Notes under the pieces: model-generated
Told to the model about the DNA's origin: nothing
The model's input: the letters and a program-made list of their open reading frames with translations, nothing else
Database searches by the model: none
In this document: positions 36,096-44,634 of the stretch, one piece after another
Layout of the letters: every line of letters starts with the position of its first letter
How positions within the stretch are numbered: position 1 is the first letter of the stretch
Position numbers and translations under genes: made by a program
Assembly (NCBI RefSeq): GCF_008271365.1
Contig: NZ_CP043430.1
Span: forward strand, 1,922,001 to 1,986,000
Reading direction: 5' to 3'
DNA from: Microbacterium sp. 1S1
GTDB taxonomy: Bacteria; Actinomycetota; Actinomycetes; Actinomycetales; Microbacteriaceae
Length of the DNA stretch: 64,000 nt

Positions 36096-38591
36096 TCAGA
36101 CGGGGATGGGGTCGGGCGTGGGCGCCTCGGCGAGCCAGTCGTCGAGAGAAGGGACGTCGCGGACCGACGCGGTCACCGCGGTCACCGCGGTCTCTGGCGA
36201 GGGCAACGCGACGGAGTTCGCCTTGTCCTCCTCTGCTGCCTTCGCACGATCCGCGTCGTTGGCGGGACGGATCCCGTCGAAGGCTTGACCCTTGTTGGTC
36301 TTGCGCTGAACGAGGCCGCGTTCTGTGAGCGCTCCATAGAACGCGCGCCGCGTCCACACCTCCTTGAGGGGAAGTCCTTCGGCCTTGGTCCACGCGGTGT
36401 ACGACTCGTAGAGCGTTGCCCCATCGCAGCGCGAGCTCGCGTCGGCGACGAAATTGCCGGGGAAGAACCCTGCGAGAGCGTCGCTCGTGGCCTTGTAGGT
36501 CTTCGTCGCGTCTTTGATCCACTGTGGGTCACGAAGTCCTTCGCGATGCCAGCGCACGGCACCCTGAACCAACCAGGTGGCGATTCCCTGTGCCTCGCTA
36601 CGCAGCGTGGCCCCGAGGTTCGGATCGGCGGTCCCGGCCTCGGTGAAGGAGTGGTTCCAGTGGATCATCTTGACGCGCCGCCAGAGACCACCGTCCTGTC
36701 CCTTGAAGGCTGGCTTGTTGTTCGAGGCCAGCAGCAGCAGGAAGTTCGGCTTGAACGTGAAGTTATCCTTGTGGAGGAACCGCGCGGTAACGCGGTCACC
36801 GCCAGTCACGCTCTTGAGCTTGGCCTCGTCCATCGCCTTGCCCGCGTTGCCCTCGGATGCGAGAGCGAACCGGGCGCCCTTGAGAGCCGCGGTGTCGTTC
36901 GAGATCCCTCCGGCGGGCTTCTCCTCGAACACCGAGAATGCGGTCGTGACGGTGAAGTCGTCGCAGACGTCTGCAATCGCTTCGTGCATCGTGCTCTTGC
37001 CGTTGCCGCCCTTGACGCCGTAGTTGACGATGAAGCACGCCTCGGACGTGTGGCCGGTGATCCCGTAGCCGAGCAGCACCTGGAAGTACTCGACGACGCC
37101 CTCTTTCTCCGGGTGGGCCTCTTCGATGAAGCGCACCCATCGGGGCGCCGTGGCTTCAGGGTCGTAGTCGAATCGGAATGACTTGGTGAGCAGTAACGAG
37201 GGATCGTGCGGGCCGAGGTCACCGGTGCGCAGATCCACCACCCCGTTGGTAAACGCGGCCAGATGGTTGTGCTGGTCGAACGCGGTGAAGCTGACGCCGA
37301 CGCCGGGGAGAGCTTGGAGCTCGCGGACCATCGCGGAGAGGCCTCTCGAGGACTGCACCGCCGCGGCGAATCGAGACCAGCGCGTCGCTCGCTCCTGTTC
37401 GTCGCTGTCACGGGCCTTCCCCTCCGCGTTCTGGACCTCTACCGCAGCATGAGCGCGGACGATGTCGGCGACCTGTTGAGCCCAGGTACGGACCTGCTGA
37501 ACTCCATCAGGACGCCAGACGCCCTTGTCGACGGTCATGAAGCCTGTCTCCGGTGTGTACCGGAGATCAGCGCCGAGCCCTTTGATGTAGGCGAGCAGGT
37601 AGCGAGCCGCCCCGAGGTCGGTGAGCGAGTAGAGCTTCTCGTTCCAGGAGCGACGGGAGACTTCGACCAAAGCGAGCGGCTTCTTCTCGGCGATGGCATG
37701 CATGAGGAGTGGTCGGAAGGCTTCGCCCTCCTGCGCGCGCCAGTCGGAGAGGTCGAGGCCCTCGGGCACGTCAAGAACTCGCACGGAGACTTCGCGCTCG
37801 ACGAGGAGCTTGGCGAGGTTGGAGTTGAAGTTGCTGCCGGCGGTGTCGCCATCTCCGCAGATCACCACAGGCCGACCGTCTACCCACGAGGCGATCTCGT
37901 CGGCGTTGCTAGCGTTCACTCCCGCGGCACCGGCGATGGCAATGGCGTCGTACCCGATGGCGGCGGCAGTCAGCCCGTCGCCGGGGCCCTCGACGATGAG
38001 GACCTCGTTCCAGTCCGTGGAGCCCGGGAGCCACGCCATCCGGCTCCATGCCGATCCCCTCGGGTTCTTCGGTCCGAGCCACTTCACGGCGTGCGTTCCG
38101 TCTATATCTCGTCCTTGGTAGCCGCGGGGGACGCCCTGCGGCGTCAGGAACGGGACGACGAGTCGACGGACGCCGCCCTGGGTCACCGAGCCAAGCTGCA
38201 GTCGTTCGGCATCTGCGCTCGTGATCCCGAACCGACGCTGGGCATAGTTGCGGCCGTCGTCGTCGAGGTTGGCCGACCACGTGTCCAACTGCGTCGCGAG
38301 GGCAGCGATCTCCGCGACCCCCGCGGGGGTCTTCGACGTTGAGGAGCGGAGCGGCGGCGCGTCAGAGATGTCGATGGTCGCGATGTCGCGGAGCGTCATA
38401 TCGAGTGCCTTGAGCACGGTCTTGTTGGAGCATCCGACCCGGCAGTGAATGAGGACCTTGCCGTGCTCGGTGATGGTGATCCGCAGATGCGGGTTCTCGG
38501 GACGGTCCTCGTGCGCTGGACAGACAGCAAGGATGCCGTCGCTCGTGCGGCCAGTCACGTTCAGGCGGGAGATGAGTTCGGAGTAGAGCAT
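36096..38591 (-). CDS. Primase-helicase (zinc ribbon, Toprim, SF3/D5 helicase)
   Basis: 831 residues in the order expected of element-encoded primase-helicases. A zinc ribbon uses Cys24, His27, Cys50 and Cys54. A Toprim domain has Glu201 (VLIVEGPGDGL) and Asp247/Asp249 (VVICGDGDTAG). Then comes a D5-type N-terminal domain and an SF3-like ATPase with Walker A GVKGGNGKST at 525-534, an Asn sensor in LASNNKPAF, and the arginine finger region GGLWRRV. A helix-turn-helix may close the protein. With the polymerase it provides self-sufficient replication. Confidence 0.9.
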   Translation of the reverse strand: MLYSELISRLNVTGRTSDGILAVCPAHEDRPENPHLRITITEHGKVLIHCRVGCSNKTVLKALDMTLRDIATIDISDAPPLRSSTSKTPAGVAEIAALATQLDTWSANLDDDGRNYAQRRFGITSADAERLQLGSVTQGGVRRLVVPFLTPQGVPRGYQGRDIDGTHAVKWLGPKNPRGSAWSRMAWLPGSTDWNEVLIVEGPGDGLTAAAIGYDAIAIAGAAGVNASNADEIASWVDGRPVVICGDGDTAGSNFNSNLAKLLVEREVSVRVLDVPEGLDLSDWRAQEGEAFRPLLMHAIAEKKPLALVEVSRRSWNEKLYSLTDLGAARYLLAYIKGLGADLRYTPETGFMTVDKGVWRPDGVQQVRTWAQQVADIVRAHAAVEVQNAEGKARDSDEQERATRWSRFAAAVQSSRGLSAMVRELQALPGVGVSFTAFDQHNHLAAFTNGVVDLRTGDLGPHDPSLLLTKSFRFDYDPEATAPRWVRFIEEAHPEKEGVVEYFQVLLGYGITGHTSEACFIVNYGVKGGNGKSTMHEAIADVCDDFTVTTAFSVFEEKPAGGISNDTAALKGARFALASEGNAGKAMDEAKLKSVTGGDRVTARFLHKDNFTFKPNFLLLLASNNKPAFKGQDGGLWRRVKMIHWNHSFTEAGTADPNLGATLRSEAQGIATWLVQGAVRWHREGLRDPQWIKDATKTYKATSDALAGFFPGNFVADASSRCDGATLYESYTAWTKAEGLPLKEVWTRRAFYGALTERGLVQRKTNKGQAFDGIRPANDADRAKAAEEDKANSVALPSPETAVTAVTASVRDVPSLDDWLAEAPTPDPIPV

Positions 38592-38612
38592 GAGGGTCGG
38601 TTCTTGTCTGGG

Positions 38613-39233
38613 TCAGTCGTTGAGAAGAAGGTGTGCGGTCGCGTGCGAGAGGGTGGCGCGTCCGGTCGGGGTCTTTGAGATGCGAAGCGTCGCCGGAACA
38701 TCGCGACCAGCGGCTTCGAGCCGTTGAGGGATGTCCGCTCGGCGGAGGCGTTCAGCGAGGTCCCATGAAGTGGACCGGAACAGGAGCGTCCCCAGGTCCG
38801 GTGCTGCGGCGAGCTGGCAGTACAGGCTGGTGACAGGCCGTTCTCCGGTGTCGCGCGCCCGCCGCCGTCGCTGCAGCAGGCTGAGTTCGCGGTCCGGGTC
38901 GGGAACTCGGGAGCTGTCCGGGAGGATGAGCTCGTCTCCGGTGCTCGTGTAGTCGGGGTCCGTGTTCTTGCGGAAGAACCGGGTCTGGAACGACATGGAG
39001 GAGGTGATGATGACGTTCAGCTCGGACGCGGCGGTCAGGACCTCGAGCGTGTCCTGCGACGGCCCCGGCCAAGGGCGTGGAGCCGTTCCGCCGAGAACCC
39101 GGTGCAGCGAGTTGGCGACCGTCGAGTCGTCGGTGGTGACACGCCAGGAGTCCAGTGACTCGGGGACTCCCTGCAGCTGGTGGGCGAATCGGAGGCGACC
39201 TACGACGGGAGTGCGGGGGGAGGGGTTGACCAT
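38613..39233 (-). CDS. phiC31 gp3-like recombination-directionality-factor family protein (tentative)
   Basis: 206 residues. The layout recalls phiC31/phiBT1 gp3, the factor that lets serine integrases excise: N-terminal GRLRFAHQL, then SWRVTTDDSTVANSLHRVLGG, a Trp-Pro segment, a VIITSSMS strand, and later GTLLFRSTSWDLAERL and a closing ISKTPTGRATLS region. The Cys-rich insert of gp3 is missing. If correct it implies a serine integrase, which is not in this window. It ends 21 nt before the primase gene. Alternative: an unrelated conserved plasmid protein. Confidence 0.45.
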   Translation of the reverse strand: MVNPSPRTPVVGRLRFAHQLQGVPESLDSWRVTTDDSTVANSLHRVLGGTAPRPWPGPSQDTLEVLTAASELNVIITSSMSFQTRFFRKNTDPDYTSTGDELILPDSSRVPDPDRELSLLQRRRRARDTGERPVTSLYCQLAAAPDLGTLLFRSTSWDLAERLRRADIPQRLEAAGRDVPATLRISKTPTGRATLSHATAHLLLND

Positions 39234-39319
39234 GAAGATTCCTGACGTGCTGAGATGCGGACGCCAGGTACCTCGCCGGGTTGCTTCAGCACTGCTCAGA
39301 AAACTTCTGCGGGCACGAG

Positions 39320-39351
39320 AAAGCCCCCGTGCTGACGAGCACGGGGGCTTT
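39320..39351. terminator. Rho-independent terminator
   Basis: A 14-bp stem (39320-39333 with 39338-39351) with a 4-nt loop and short A and T runs on the two sides, so it could work in both directions. It lies 9 nt after the stop of the minus-strand gene 39361-39945. Confidence 0.85.
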
Positions 39352-39360
39352 TGGGAATGT

Positions 39361-39945
39361 CTAGAAGTAGATCTCTTCGGTGTTCTCCGGACCTGACGCG
39401 GAGATCCGGCTCAGCGCATCTCCCAGCCGGCTTAGCGCCGACTCGACATCGGCGTCGCGTGTGTCGTAGTGGATACGACCTAAGGCAACGGTGACGGTCT
39501 CGAGGAGCTTGACGATCTCCTTCGGATCATCGAGTGGCGGCAACCTCCGTGAAGAGCGAAGGTCAGCTTGCAGCCGCTCACTTCGACGGCGTAGTCGGGT
39601 CCGAGTCGCGGCATCGACAGGTGCGACCCCGTGAATCTGAAGCACTTCCGGTGAGAGGCGAGCGCGCATCTCGGTGGAGACATGATGGCGGAGAGCGGAA
39701 AGGAATCCCGACTGACGTTGACGGGGAAGGCCAGTTGCAGCGAGCGCACTTGCCAACCAAGCCCGGTAGCCGGGGCTGCGGCCGAGGATGTCCTTCGTTC
39801 CGTCGGCGAGTTCGAAATGCTGACGCGCTTGGAACACTGCCGCACCCGCCGCTTTCATCGGGCCGGTCTTCTCGTGAGGCGGTCCATTCAGATAGGCACG
39901 CACGGCATCAGAGAGCGCGATGCGACCAACTTCAAGTGGATCCAT
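39361..39945 (-). CDS. Hypothetical protein of the element
   Basis: 194 residues, soluble, largely helical, Arg-rich; no recognised domain. The last third (DPKEIVKLLETVTVAL) resembles a four-helix arrangement but not a named family. It has its own terminator and is divergent from the ArsR-CDF operon, whose promoter region it faces across 160 bp. Confidence 0.55.
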   Translation of the reverse strand: MDPLEVGRIALSDAVRAYLNGPPHEKTGPMKAAGAAVFQARQHFELADGTKDILGRSPGYRAWLASALAATGLPRQRQSGFLSALRHHVSTEMRARLSPEVLQIHGVAPVDAATRTRLRRRSERLQADLRSSRRLPPLDDPKEIVKLLETVTVALGRIHYDTRDADVESALSRLGDALSRISASGPENTEEIYF

Positions 39946-40090
39946 GAAGTCATCTTCTCACGCGTACCGACTTGCGTGGCGCGTGCGTTGATCTTCGCAG
40001 TGTCAATGAGCGAACGTACCTTCATGCTTCATGCCCAGTGCAAGTGAATGTCCTTATCAGTTGCCGTCGAACCGTGACGGTGTAGCGACT

Positions 40091-40126
40091 GCGTTCTATC
40101 ATCGTCGTATGGCGATGATAGAACGC
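40091..40126 (+). promoter_or_regulatory. Operator and -10 box of the arsR-CDF operon
   Basis: A perfect inverted repeat: 14-bp arms at 40091-40104 (GCGTTCTATCATCG) and 40113-40126, separated by eight bases that include most of the start codon. A leaderless -10 box, TATCAT at 40097-40102, is embedded in the left arm with six bases before the ATG at 40109. Binding of the encoded repressor would therefore cover both the promoter and the translation start. Confidence 0.85.
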
Positions 40127-40480
40127 GACTTGCTTAAGTTGGACGCGGAGGCGACTTACGCGTACGCACACCTTTTCCAGGCGTTCGCTGACCCCACGCG
40201 ACTGGCTATCGTTCAGCATCTCTCGTCCGGAGAGCATCGAGTGCGCGACCTCGTTGAGCACATGGGGTTCGCGCAGTCGACCGTGAGCAAGCACCTTGGA
40301 TTCCTCATTGAATGTCGCCTTGCTGTCGCTCGACCAGACGGCCCCGCGACGTGGTACGGCCTCGCGCATCCTGAGGCTCTGCGGGTCGTGATGGTTGCCG
40401 CGGAAGCGCTGCTAGGCGCCACTGGAAAGGACTTGGTGCTGTGTGAGCACTTACGAAGCGACAGAGAAAGGGCAGTGTAA
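40109..40480 (+). CDS. ArsR-family metal-responsive repressor
   Basis: 123 residues with the ArsR winged helix: FADPTRLAIVQHL, then VRDLVEHMGFAQSTVSKHLGFL (recognition helix) and a wing. Likely metal-site residues are Cys69 in LIECRL and Cys112-x-His114 near the C-terminus; neither the ELCVCDL site of ArsR nor the DxHx10H site of CzrA is present. The start is fixed by the leaderless -10 box inside the operator. The stop shares one base with the CDF start (TAATG), so it regulates and is coupled to that pump. Confidence 0.88.
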   Translation: MAMIERDLLKLDAEATYAYAHLFQAFADPTRLAIVQHLSSGEHRVRDLVEHMGFAQSTVSKHLGFLIECRLAVARPDGPATWYGLAHPEALRVVMVAAEALLGATGKDLVLCEHLRSDRERAV

Positions 40481-41421
40481 TGGGTGCGGGACATGACCAC
40501 GGGCCAACCATGACCGAAGAAGGCATGCCAGGAGACTTCCGCCGCCGTCTCTGGATCGCTTTCGCCATCACCGTCGCCATCGTGGCGGCGCAGGCGGTTG
40601 GCTCCGTCATCACCGGCAGCCTCGCTCTGCTCACGGACACCGCGCACGTCATCACCGACGCGTCAGGACTTCTCGTCGCGCTCATCGCGGCAACGTTGAT
40701 GCTGCGCCCGCCGAGCTCGAAGCGCACCTGGGGCTTTCGACGGATTGAAGTGATAGCAGCACTCGCCCAAGCGGCGCTGCTCCTGGCGGTCGGAACCTAC
40801 GCGGCAATCGAAGGTATCCGTCGCCTGTTCGAGCCGCCAGAAGTACCAGCGGGGGAGTTGCTCGTCTTCGGCATCATCGGGCTCACCGCCAACATCGTTG
40901 CAATCGCGGTGCTCGCATCGAGTCGTGGCGCGAACTTCAACATGAGGGCCGCTTTCCTCGAAGTTCTCAACGATGCTCTTGGTTCACTCGGTGTCATCGT
41001 CGCGGCCATCGTCATCGCGACGACAGGGTTTCAGCAGGCAGATGCTCTCGCAGGAATACTCATCGCCGCTCTCATCGTCCCCCGCGCGTTCATATTGATG
41101 CGTGAGACCGGCAGTGTTCTCATGGAGTTCACTCCCAAAGGCCTGGACCTCGAGGACGTGCGGGCACACATTCTCAAGCTCGAGCATGTAGTCGATGTGC
41201 ATGACGTTCACGCATCCACCGTGGCCACTGGGTTGCCCACGCTGAGCGCGCACGTCATAGTTCGCGACGAGTGCTTCCAGGACGGACACGCCATGACGGT
41301 GTTGGGTGACATTCGGGAATGTGTGGCTGAACACTTCGAAGTTTCGGTCGCGCACTCGACCTTTCAACTCGAGACCGAGACGGTCGCCGACCACGAGTCA
41401 ACGTCTGTCCGGCATGCATAG
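40480..41421 (+). CDS. Cation diffusion facilitator (Zn/Cd/Co efflux, CzcD type)
   Basis: 313 residues with a His-containing N-terminus (GHDHG), six transmembrane helices and a cytoplasmic C-terminal metal-binding domain. The helix 2 metal site is His56-x3-Asp60 (HVITD). In helix 5 the usual His-x3-Asp is Glu161-x3-Asp165 (EVLND), which could change metal preference. It exports divalent metals in exchange for protons. Coupled to the ArsR gene by TAATG. Convergent with the P-type ATPase gene across about 150 bp with no clear hairpin. Confidence 0.9.
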   Translation: MGAGHDHGPTMTEEGMPGDFRRRLWIAFAITVAIVAAQAVGSVITGSLALLTDTAHVITDASGLLVALIAATLMLRPPSSKRTWGFRRIEVIAALAQAALLLAVGTYAAIEGIRRLFEPPEVPAGELLVFGIIGLTANIVAIAVLASSRGANFNMRAAFLEVLNDALGSLGVIVAAIVIATTGFQQADALAGILIAALIVPRAFILMRETGSVLMEFTPKGLDLEDVRAHILKLEHVVDVHDVHASTVATGLPTLSAHVIVRDECFQDGHAMTVLGDIRECVAEHFEVSVAHSTFQLETETVADHESTSVRHA

Positions 41422-41573
41422 GTGGACGCGGCTTACCGCGCTGCCTCAAGGTGATGCTGCTCCGATACGCGCCGAACGCTCGCTCTGACACTCGCTGAAG
41501 CACAACTTCAGTGGTGATGCGTCCAAACCCCGAACTTCCGTAACGAAGTCCGTCGACGCGGAAACCGAAGTCG

Positions 41574-43652
41574 TCACCGCGAGAATCCGATCCCGCGGCG
41601 TCGGGCGGCACGGACGCCATTGAGGATGACGACCACTTCGGCGACCTCGTGGACAAGGACGACACCAGCGAGGCCGAGAACGCCGAACAAGGCGAGGGGG
41701 AACAGAACGACGATGATGGCCAGGGCGAGTGCGATGTTGATGGTCATGATGCGCCGTCCGCGGCGGGCGTGGGCGAGGGCTGCGGGGATGAGGCGAAGGT
41801 CGTTACCGGTGAAGGCGATGTCGGCGGATTCGATGGCCGCAGCTGAGCCTTTCACACCCATCGCGATCCCGACGGTCGCGGTGGCAAGGGCGGGGGCGTC
41901 GTTGATGCCGTCGCCGACCATGGCCGTCGGACTCTCCGTGACGAGGGCCGTGATGGCGGCGGCCTTGTCGGCGGGGAGTTGCTCGGCGCGTACGTCGCTG
42001 ATGCCGGCGCGGGCGGCGAGGGCATAGGCGGTTCGCTGGTTGTCGCCGGTGAGCATGACGGTGCGTATGCCCTGCGCGTTCAGCATGGAGATGGTCTCGG
42101 CGGATTCGGGGCGCAGTTCGTCCCGCACGCCGATGAGGCCCGAGACCTGACCGTCGGTCTCGACGACGACGACGGTCATACCGTCTCCGGCCATCTCGTC
42201 GGCGGACTTGGTGAGCTCACCCAGTTCCGAGAGCCAGCGTGCGTTCCCGACCCGCACGCGGGTGGAGCCGACGAGGCCGGTGAGGCCGTGGCCGGCATCT
42301 TCGACGACATCTGTCGCTGCGGGGATGTCGGACGCGGCGCGAATGATGGCGGCGGCAAGCGGGTGAGTGCTCGTGGTCTCGAGGGCGGCGGCGAGGGAGA
42401 TGATCTCCTCGCGGGAGCGACCGTGAGCAGGCACGACGGCGACGATCTCCGGCTCGTTGCGCGTGAGGGTGCCGGTCTTGTCGAGCGCGACGGTGCGGAT
42501 GGTGCCGAACTGTTCGAAGGCCTCGCCGGACTTGATGACCACACCGAACTTCGAGGCCGAACCGATGGCGCTGATGACCGTCACCGGAACGGCGATGGCC
42601 AAAGCGCACGGGGACGCGGCGACGAGCACGACGAGCGCCCTCTCGATCCACAGGCCGGGATCCCCGACGATGAACCCGAACACGGCCACGAGGGCTGCGA
42701 TGATGAGCACGGCCGGCACGAGTGGGCGGGCGATCCGGTCCGCCAGGCGGGCCCGCTCGCCCTTGCGGGCGTGCGCCTGCTCGACCAGCTCGACGATCTG
42801 GGTGAGGGAATTGTCGCGGCCGTCGGCGGTTGCTTCGATCCGCAACGTCGCAGCCCCGTTCACCGATCCCGCGGGGACGGCGTGTCCCGGTCCGACCTCC
42901 ACCGGGATCGACTCGCCCGTCACGGCAGACGTGTCGATGCCGGAGCGGCCCTCGACCACCACGCCATCCGTCGCGATCCGTTCTCCCGCACCGACGACGA
43001 GGATGTCGAGCTCGCGGACCTCCGCGGCGGGGATCGTCACGTCACCGTTCAGGCGCGAGACACGCACGGTCTCCGGGATCAGCGACAGCAGCGCGCGTAG
43101 TCCCTCCTTCGCCCGATCCATAGCCCGATCCTCGAGAGCTTCGGCAAGCGAGAACAGGAACGCCAGCGCTGCAGCTTCGCCCACGTGGCCGAGAGCTACG
43201 GCGCCGATGGCGGCGATGGTCATCAGAAGGCCGACGCCGAGTCGGCCCCGCACCAGGCGGCGGATCGCCCCGGGGACGAACGTGTACGCACCCGCGAGGA
43301 GTGCGACCGTCTGGAGGACAAGCGCCGGAACCGGCAGTCCGGACCACTCGAAGACATAACCTGCCAGCAGCATCACGCCGGCAACCGCGGACGGCAGGAG
43401 CGCGGTGTCGCGCCAGAGCGGTGGCCGTTCTTCGTGCTCAGCGTCCCCGCGCGAATGATCCGCGTCGCGGGGGGAAGCCGGTCCGCAGCAGGCGTCGTCC
43501 TCCAGGAGCGGCGTTCGCCTCGATGATGAATCGGACGTGATGGGGTCGGGTCCGCAGCAGGCGTCTGCGGCGGCAGAGGGCTGGCGTAGCTCGAGCCGAC
43601 GGACAGTTCTCGTCTGGCGTGGCTCGACCGGGCCGCAGCATTCCTCGCTCAT
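41574..43652 (-). CDS. P1B-type heavy-metal ATPase with three N-terminal CCGP motifs
   Basis: 692 residues. Instead of HMA domains the cytoplasmic N-terminus has Cys-Cys-Gly-Pro at residues 5-8, 32-35 and 55-58. The transport helix reads SPC (AASPCALAIAVP) rather than CPC, phosphorylation site DKTGTLT, hinge GDGINDAPAL, and the last helices HEVAEVVVILN. The SPC motif points to the P1B-4-like group, while the CmtR neighbour points to Cd/Pb export as for mycobacterial CtpG. I start at the ATG at 43652 (MSEECCGP), preceded by GGAGGA and overlapping the cmtR stop (ATGA). Confidence 0.9.
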   Translation of the reverse strand: MSEECCGPVEPRQTRTVRRLELRQPSAAADACCGPDPITSDSSSRRTPLLEDDACCGPASPRDADHSRGDAEHEERPPLWRDTALLPSAVAGVMLLAGYVFEWSGLPVPALVLQTVALLAGAYTFVPGAIRRLVRGRLGVGLLMTIAAIGAVALGHVGEAAALAFLFSLAEALEDRAMDRAKEGLRALLSLIPETVRVSRLNGDVTIPAAEVRELDILVVGAGERIATDGVVVEGRSGIDTSAVTGESIPVEVGPGHAVPAGSVNGAATLRIEATADGRDNSLTQIVELVEQAHARKGERARLADRIARPLVPAVLIIAALVAVFGFIVGDPGLWIERALVVLVAASPCALAIAVPVTVISAIGSASKFGVVIKSGEAFEQFGTIRTVALDKTGTLTRNEPEIVAVVPAHGRSREEIISLAAALETTSTHPLAAAIIRAASDIPAATDVVEDAGHGLTGLVGSTRVRVGNARWLSELGELTKSADEMAGDGMTVVVVETDGQVSGLIGVRDELRPESAETISMLNAQGIRTVMLTGDNQRTAYALAARAGISDVRAEQLPADKAAAITALVTESPTAMVGDGINDAPALATATVGIAMGVKGSAAAIESADIAFTGNDLRLIPAALAHARRGRRIMTINIALALAIIVVLFPLALFGVLGLAGVVLVHEVAEVVVILNGVRAARRRGIGFSR

Positions 43653-44023
43653 CGGATCTCCTCCATCGACCTGTCGGTAGGCGAGCAGCATAGAGGCACG
43701 TCACAGTTCTCGTCCGTGCACGCCTCTCCGTCGTCGACCGCGAGGACCGTGTTCACCAGCAGAGTGATGGCTCGAGTCACATGCGGATCCGCGATCTCGT
43801 ACCGCGTCTGACGTCCCTCCGGTGTCGCGACCACGATGCCGCACCCTCGAAGACACGCGAGATGGTTCGACACGTTGGTGCGAGACAGATCCAGTGCCTC
43901 GGACAAGCGCGCCGGGTATCCCGGCCCGGAAAGCAGTTCCAGCAGAATCCGAGAACGAGTGGGGTCAGCCATGGCGCGCCCCAATCGGTTCATCACGTCG
44001 AGACGAGAAGCAATGGTCAGCAT
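43649..44023 (-). CDS. cmtR: CmtR-type Cd(II)/Pb(II) sensor repressor
   Basis: 124 residues, closely patterned on Mycobacterium tuberculosis CmtR. The metal ligands Cys57 and Cys61 (NHLACLRGC, in the recognition helix) and Cys102 fall at the same positions. The tail after Cys102 is richer in thiols than the mycobacterial protein (Cys107, Cys112, Cys113). Metal binding is known to release CmtR from DNA. The ATG is six bases from TATAGT at 44030-44035, so it is leaderless. Its TGA overlaps the ATPase ATG, so it directly controls and is coupled to the pump. Confidence 0.93.
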   Translation of the reverse strand: MLTIASRLDVMNRLGRAMADPTRSRILLELLSGPGYPARLSEALDLSRTNVSNHLACLRGCGIVVATPEGRQTRYEIADPHVTRAITLLVNTVLAVDDGEACTDENCDVPLCCSPTDRSMEEIR

Positions 44024-44029
44024 GCAATG

Positions 44030-44035
44030 ACTATA
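44030..44035 (-). promoter_or_regulatory. -10 box of the leaderless cmtR promoter
   Basis: TATAGT on the minus strand, six bases before the ATG at 44023. The CmtR operator should overlap it; no clean inverted repeat was found. Confidence 0.65.
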
Positions 44036-44135
44036 CAGTGCTTGCTGACTTATCCTTCAACAGAGCGGTGCGCTCGAGCTCTGGATGCGGGTGTGGAGTT
44101 TCGCCGGGCGACCGCAACGTAGACTGGAGAGGATG

Positions 44136-44552
44136 ATGCGGCGCACGAACACCGGACGCTCAGCGCACGTCCCCCGCGGGCCGCTTGCGATGAGGGTGCT
44201 CTTCGGGATCATTATTGCTCTGCTTCTCACGCTCGGTATCGCGAGCACTGTCCACGCTGAGACTGCGACGTCAGCCACAGCGTCACCGGAAAGCTTCTCG
44301 TTGTCGAGTGAGCACGACGAACGAGACCAGTCCGCGGTGTCCTCTGCTGGATCATCTGATGTCGCCGCCGCTGTGTGCATAGTCGGCGCGCTTCTCGGCG
44401 TGCTGGTATTCGCCCGACTCTCCCGCGCGCGACTCCGCATCCCGATGCAAGCCCCTTCACGAGACTCCGCGCACCGCGCATCGATTCCGCGCATTCAGGG
44501 ACCACATCTGCTGCGCCCTGACCTCGCGCGGCTGCAGATCTCCCGAACCTGA
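44136..44552 (+). CDS. Small membrane protein ending in SRT (paralogue 1)
   Basis: 138 residues: basic N-terminus, hydrophobic segment (VLFGIIIALLLTLGIAS), a Ser/Glu-rich acidic linker, a second hydrophobic segment (AAAVCIVGALLGVLVFA) with one Cys, then a basic tail ending LARLQISRT. It shares this plan and its last three residues with the proteins at 47819 and 55028; some features recall DUF6153. ATG at 44136 chosen for spacing from GGAG at 44126-44129; the ATG at 44133 is also possible, next to TAGACT at 44120-44125. It heads the copper block. Confidence 0.7.
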   Translation: MRRTNTGRSAHVPRGPLAMRVLFGIIIALLLTLGIASTVHAETATSATASPESFSLSSEHDERDQSAVSSAGSSDVAAAVCIVGALLGVLVFARLSRARLRIPMQAPSRDSAHRASIPRIQGPHLLRPDLARLQISRT

Positions 44553-44634
44553 CTCTCCGGCTCAGTGCCGCCTTCATCCGTGCCATCGCGCGGATGCGGA
44601 TCGACGCACGTCGTCGACAGCTTGGAGAGATGAC

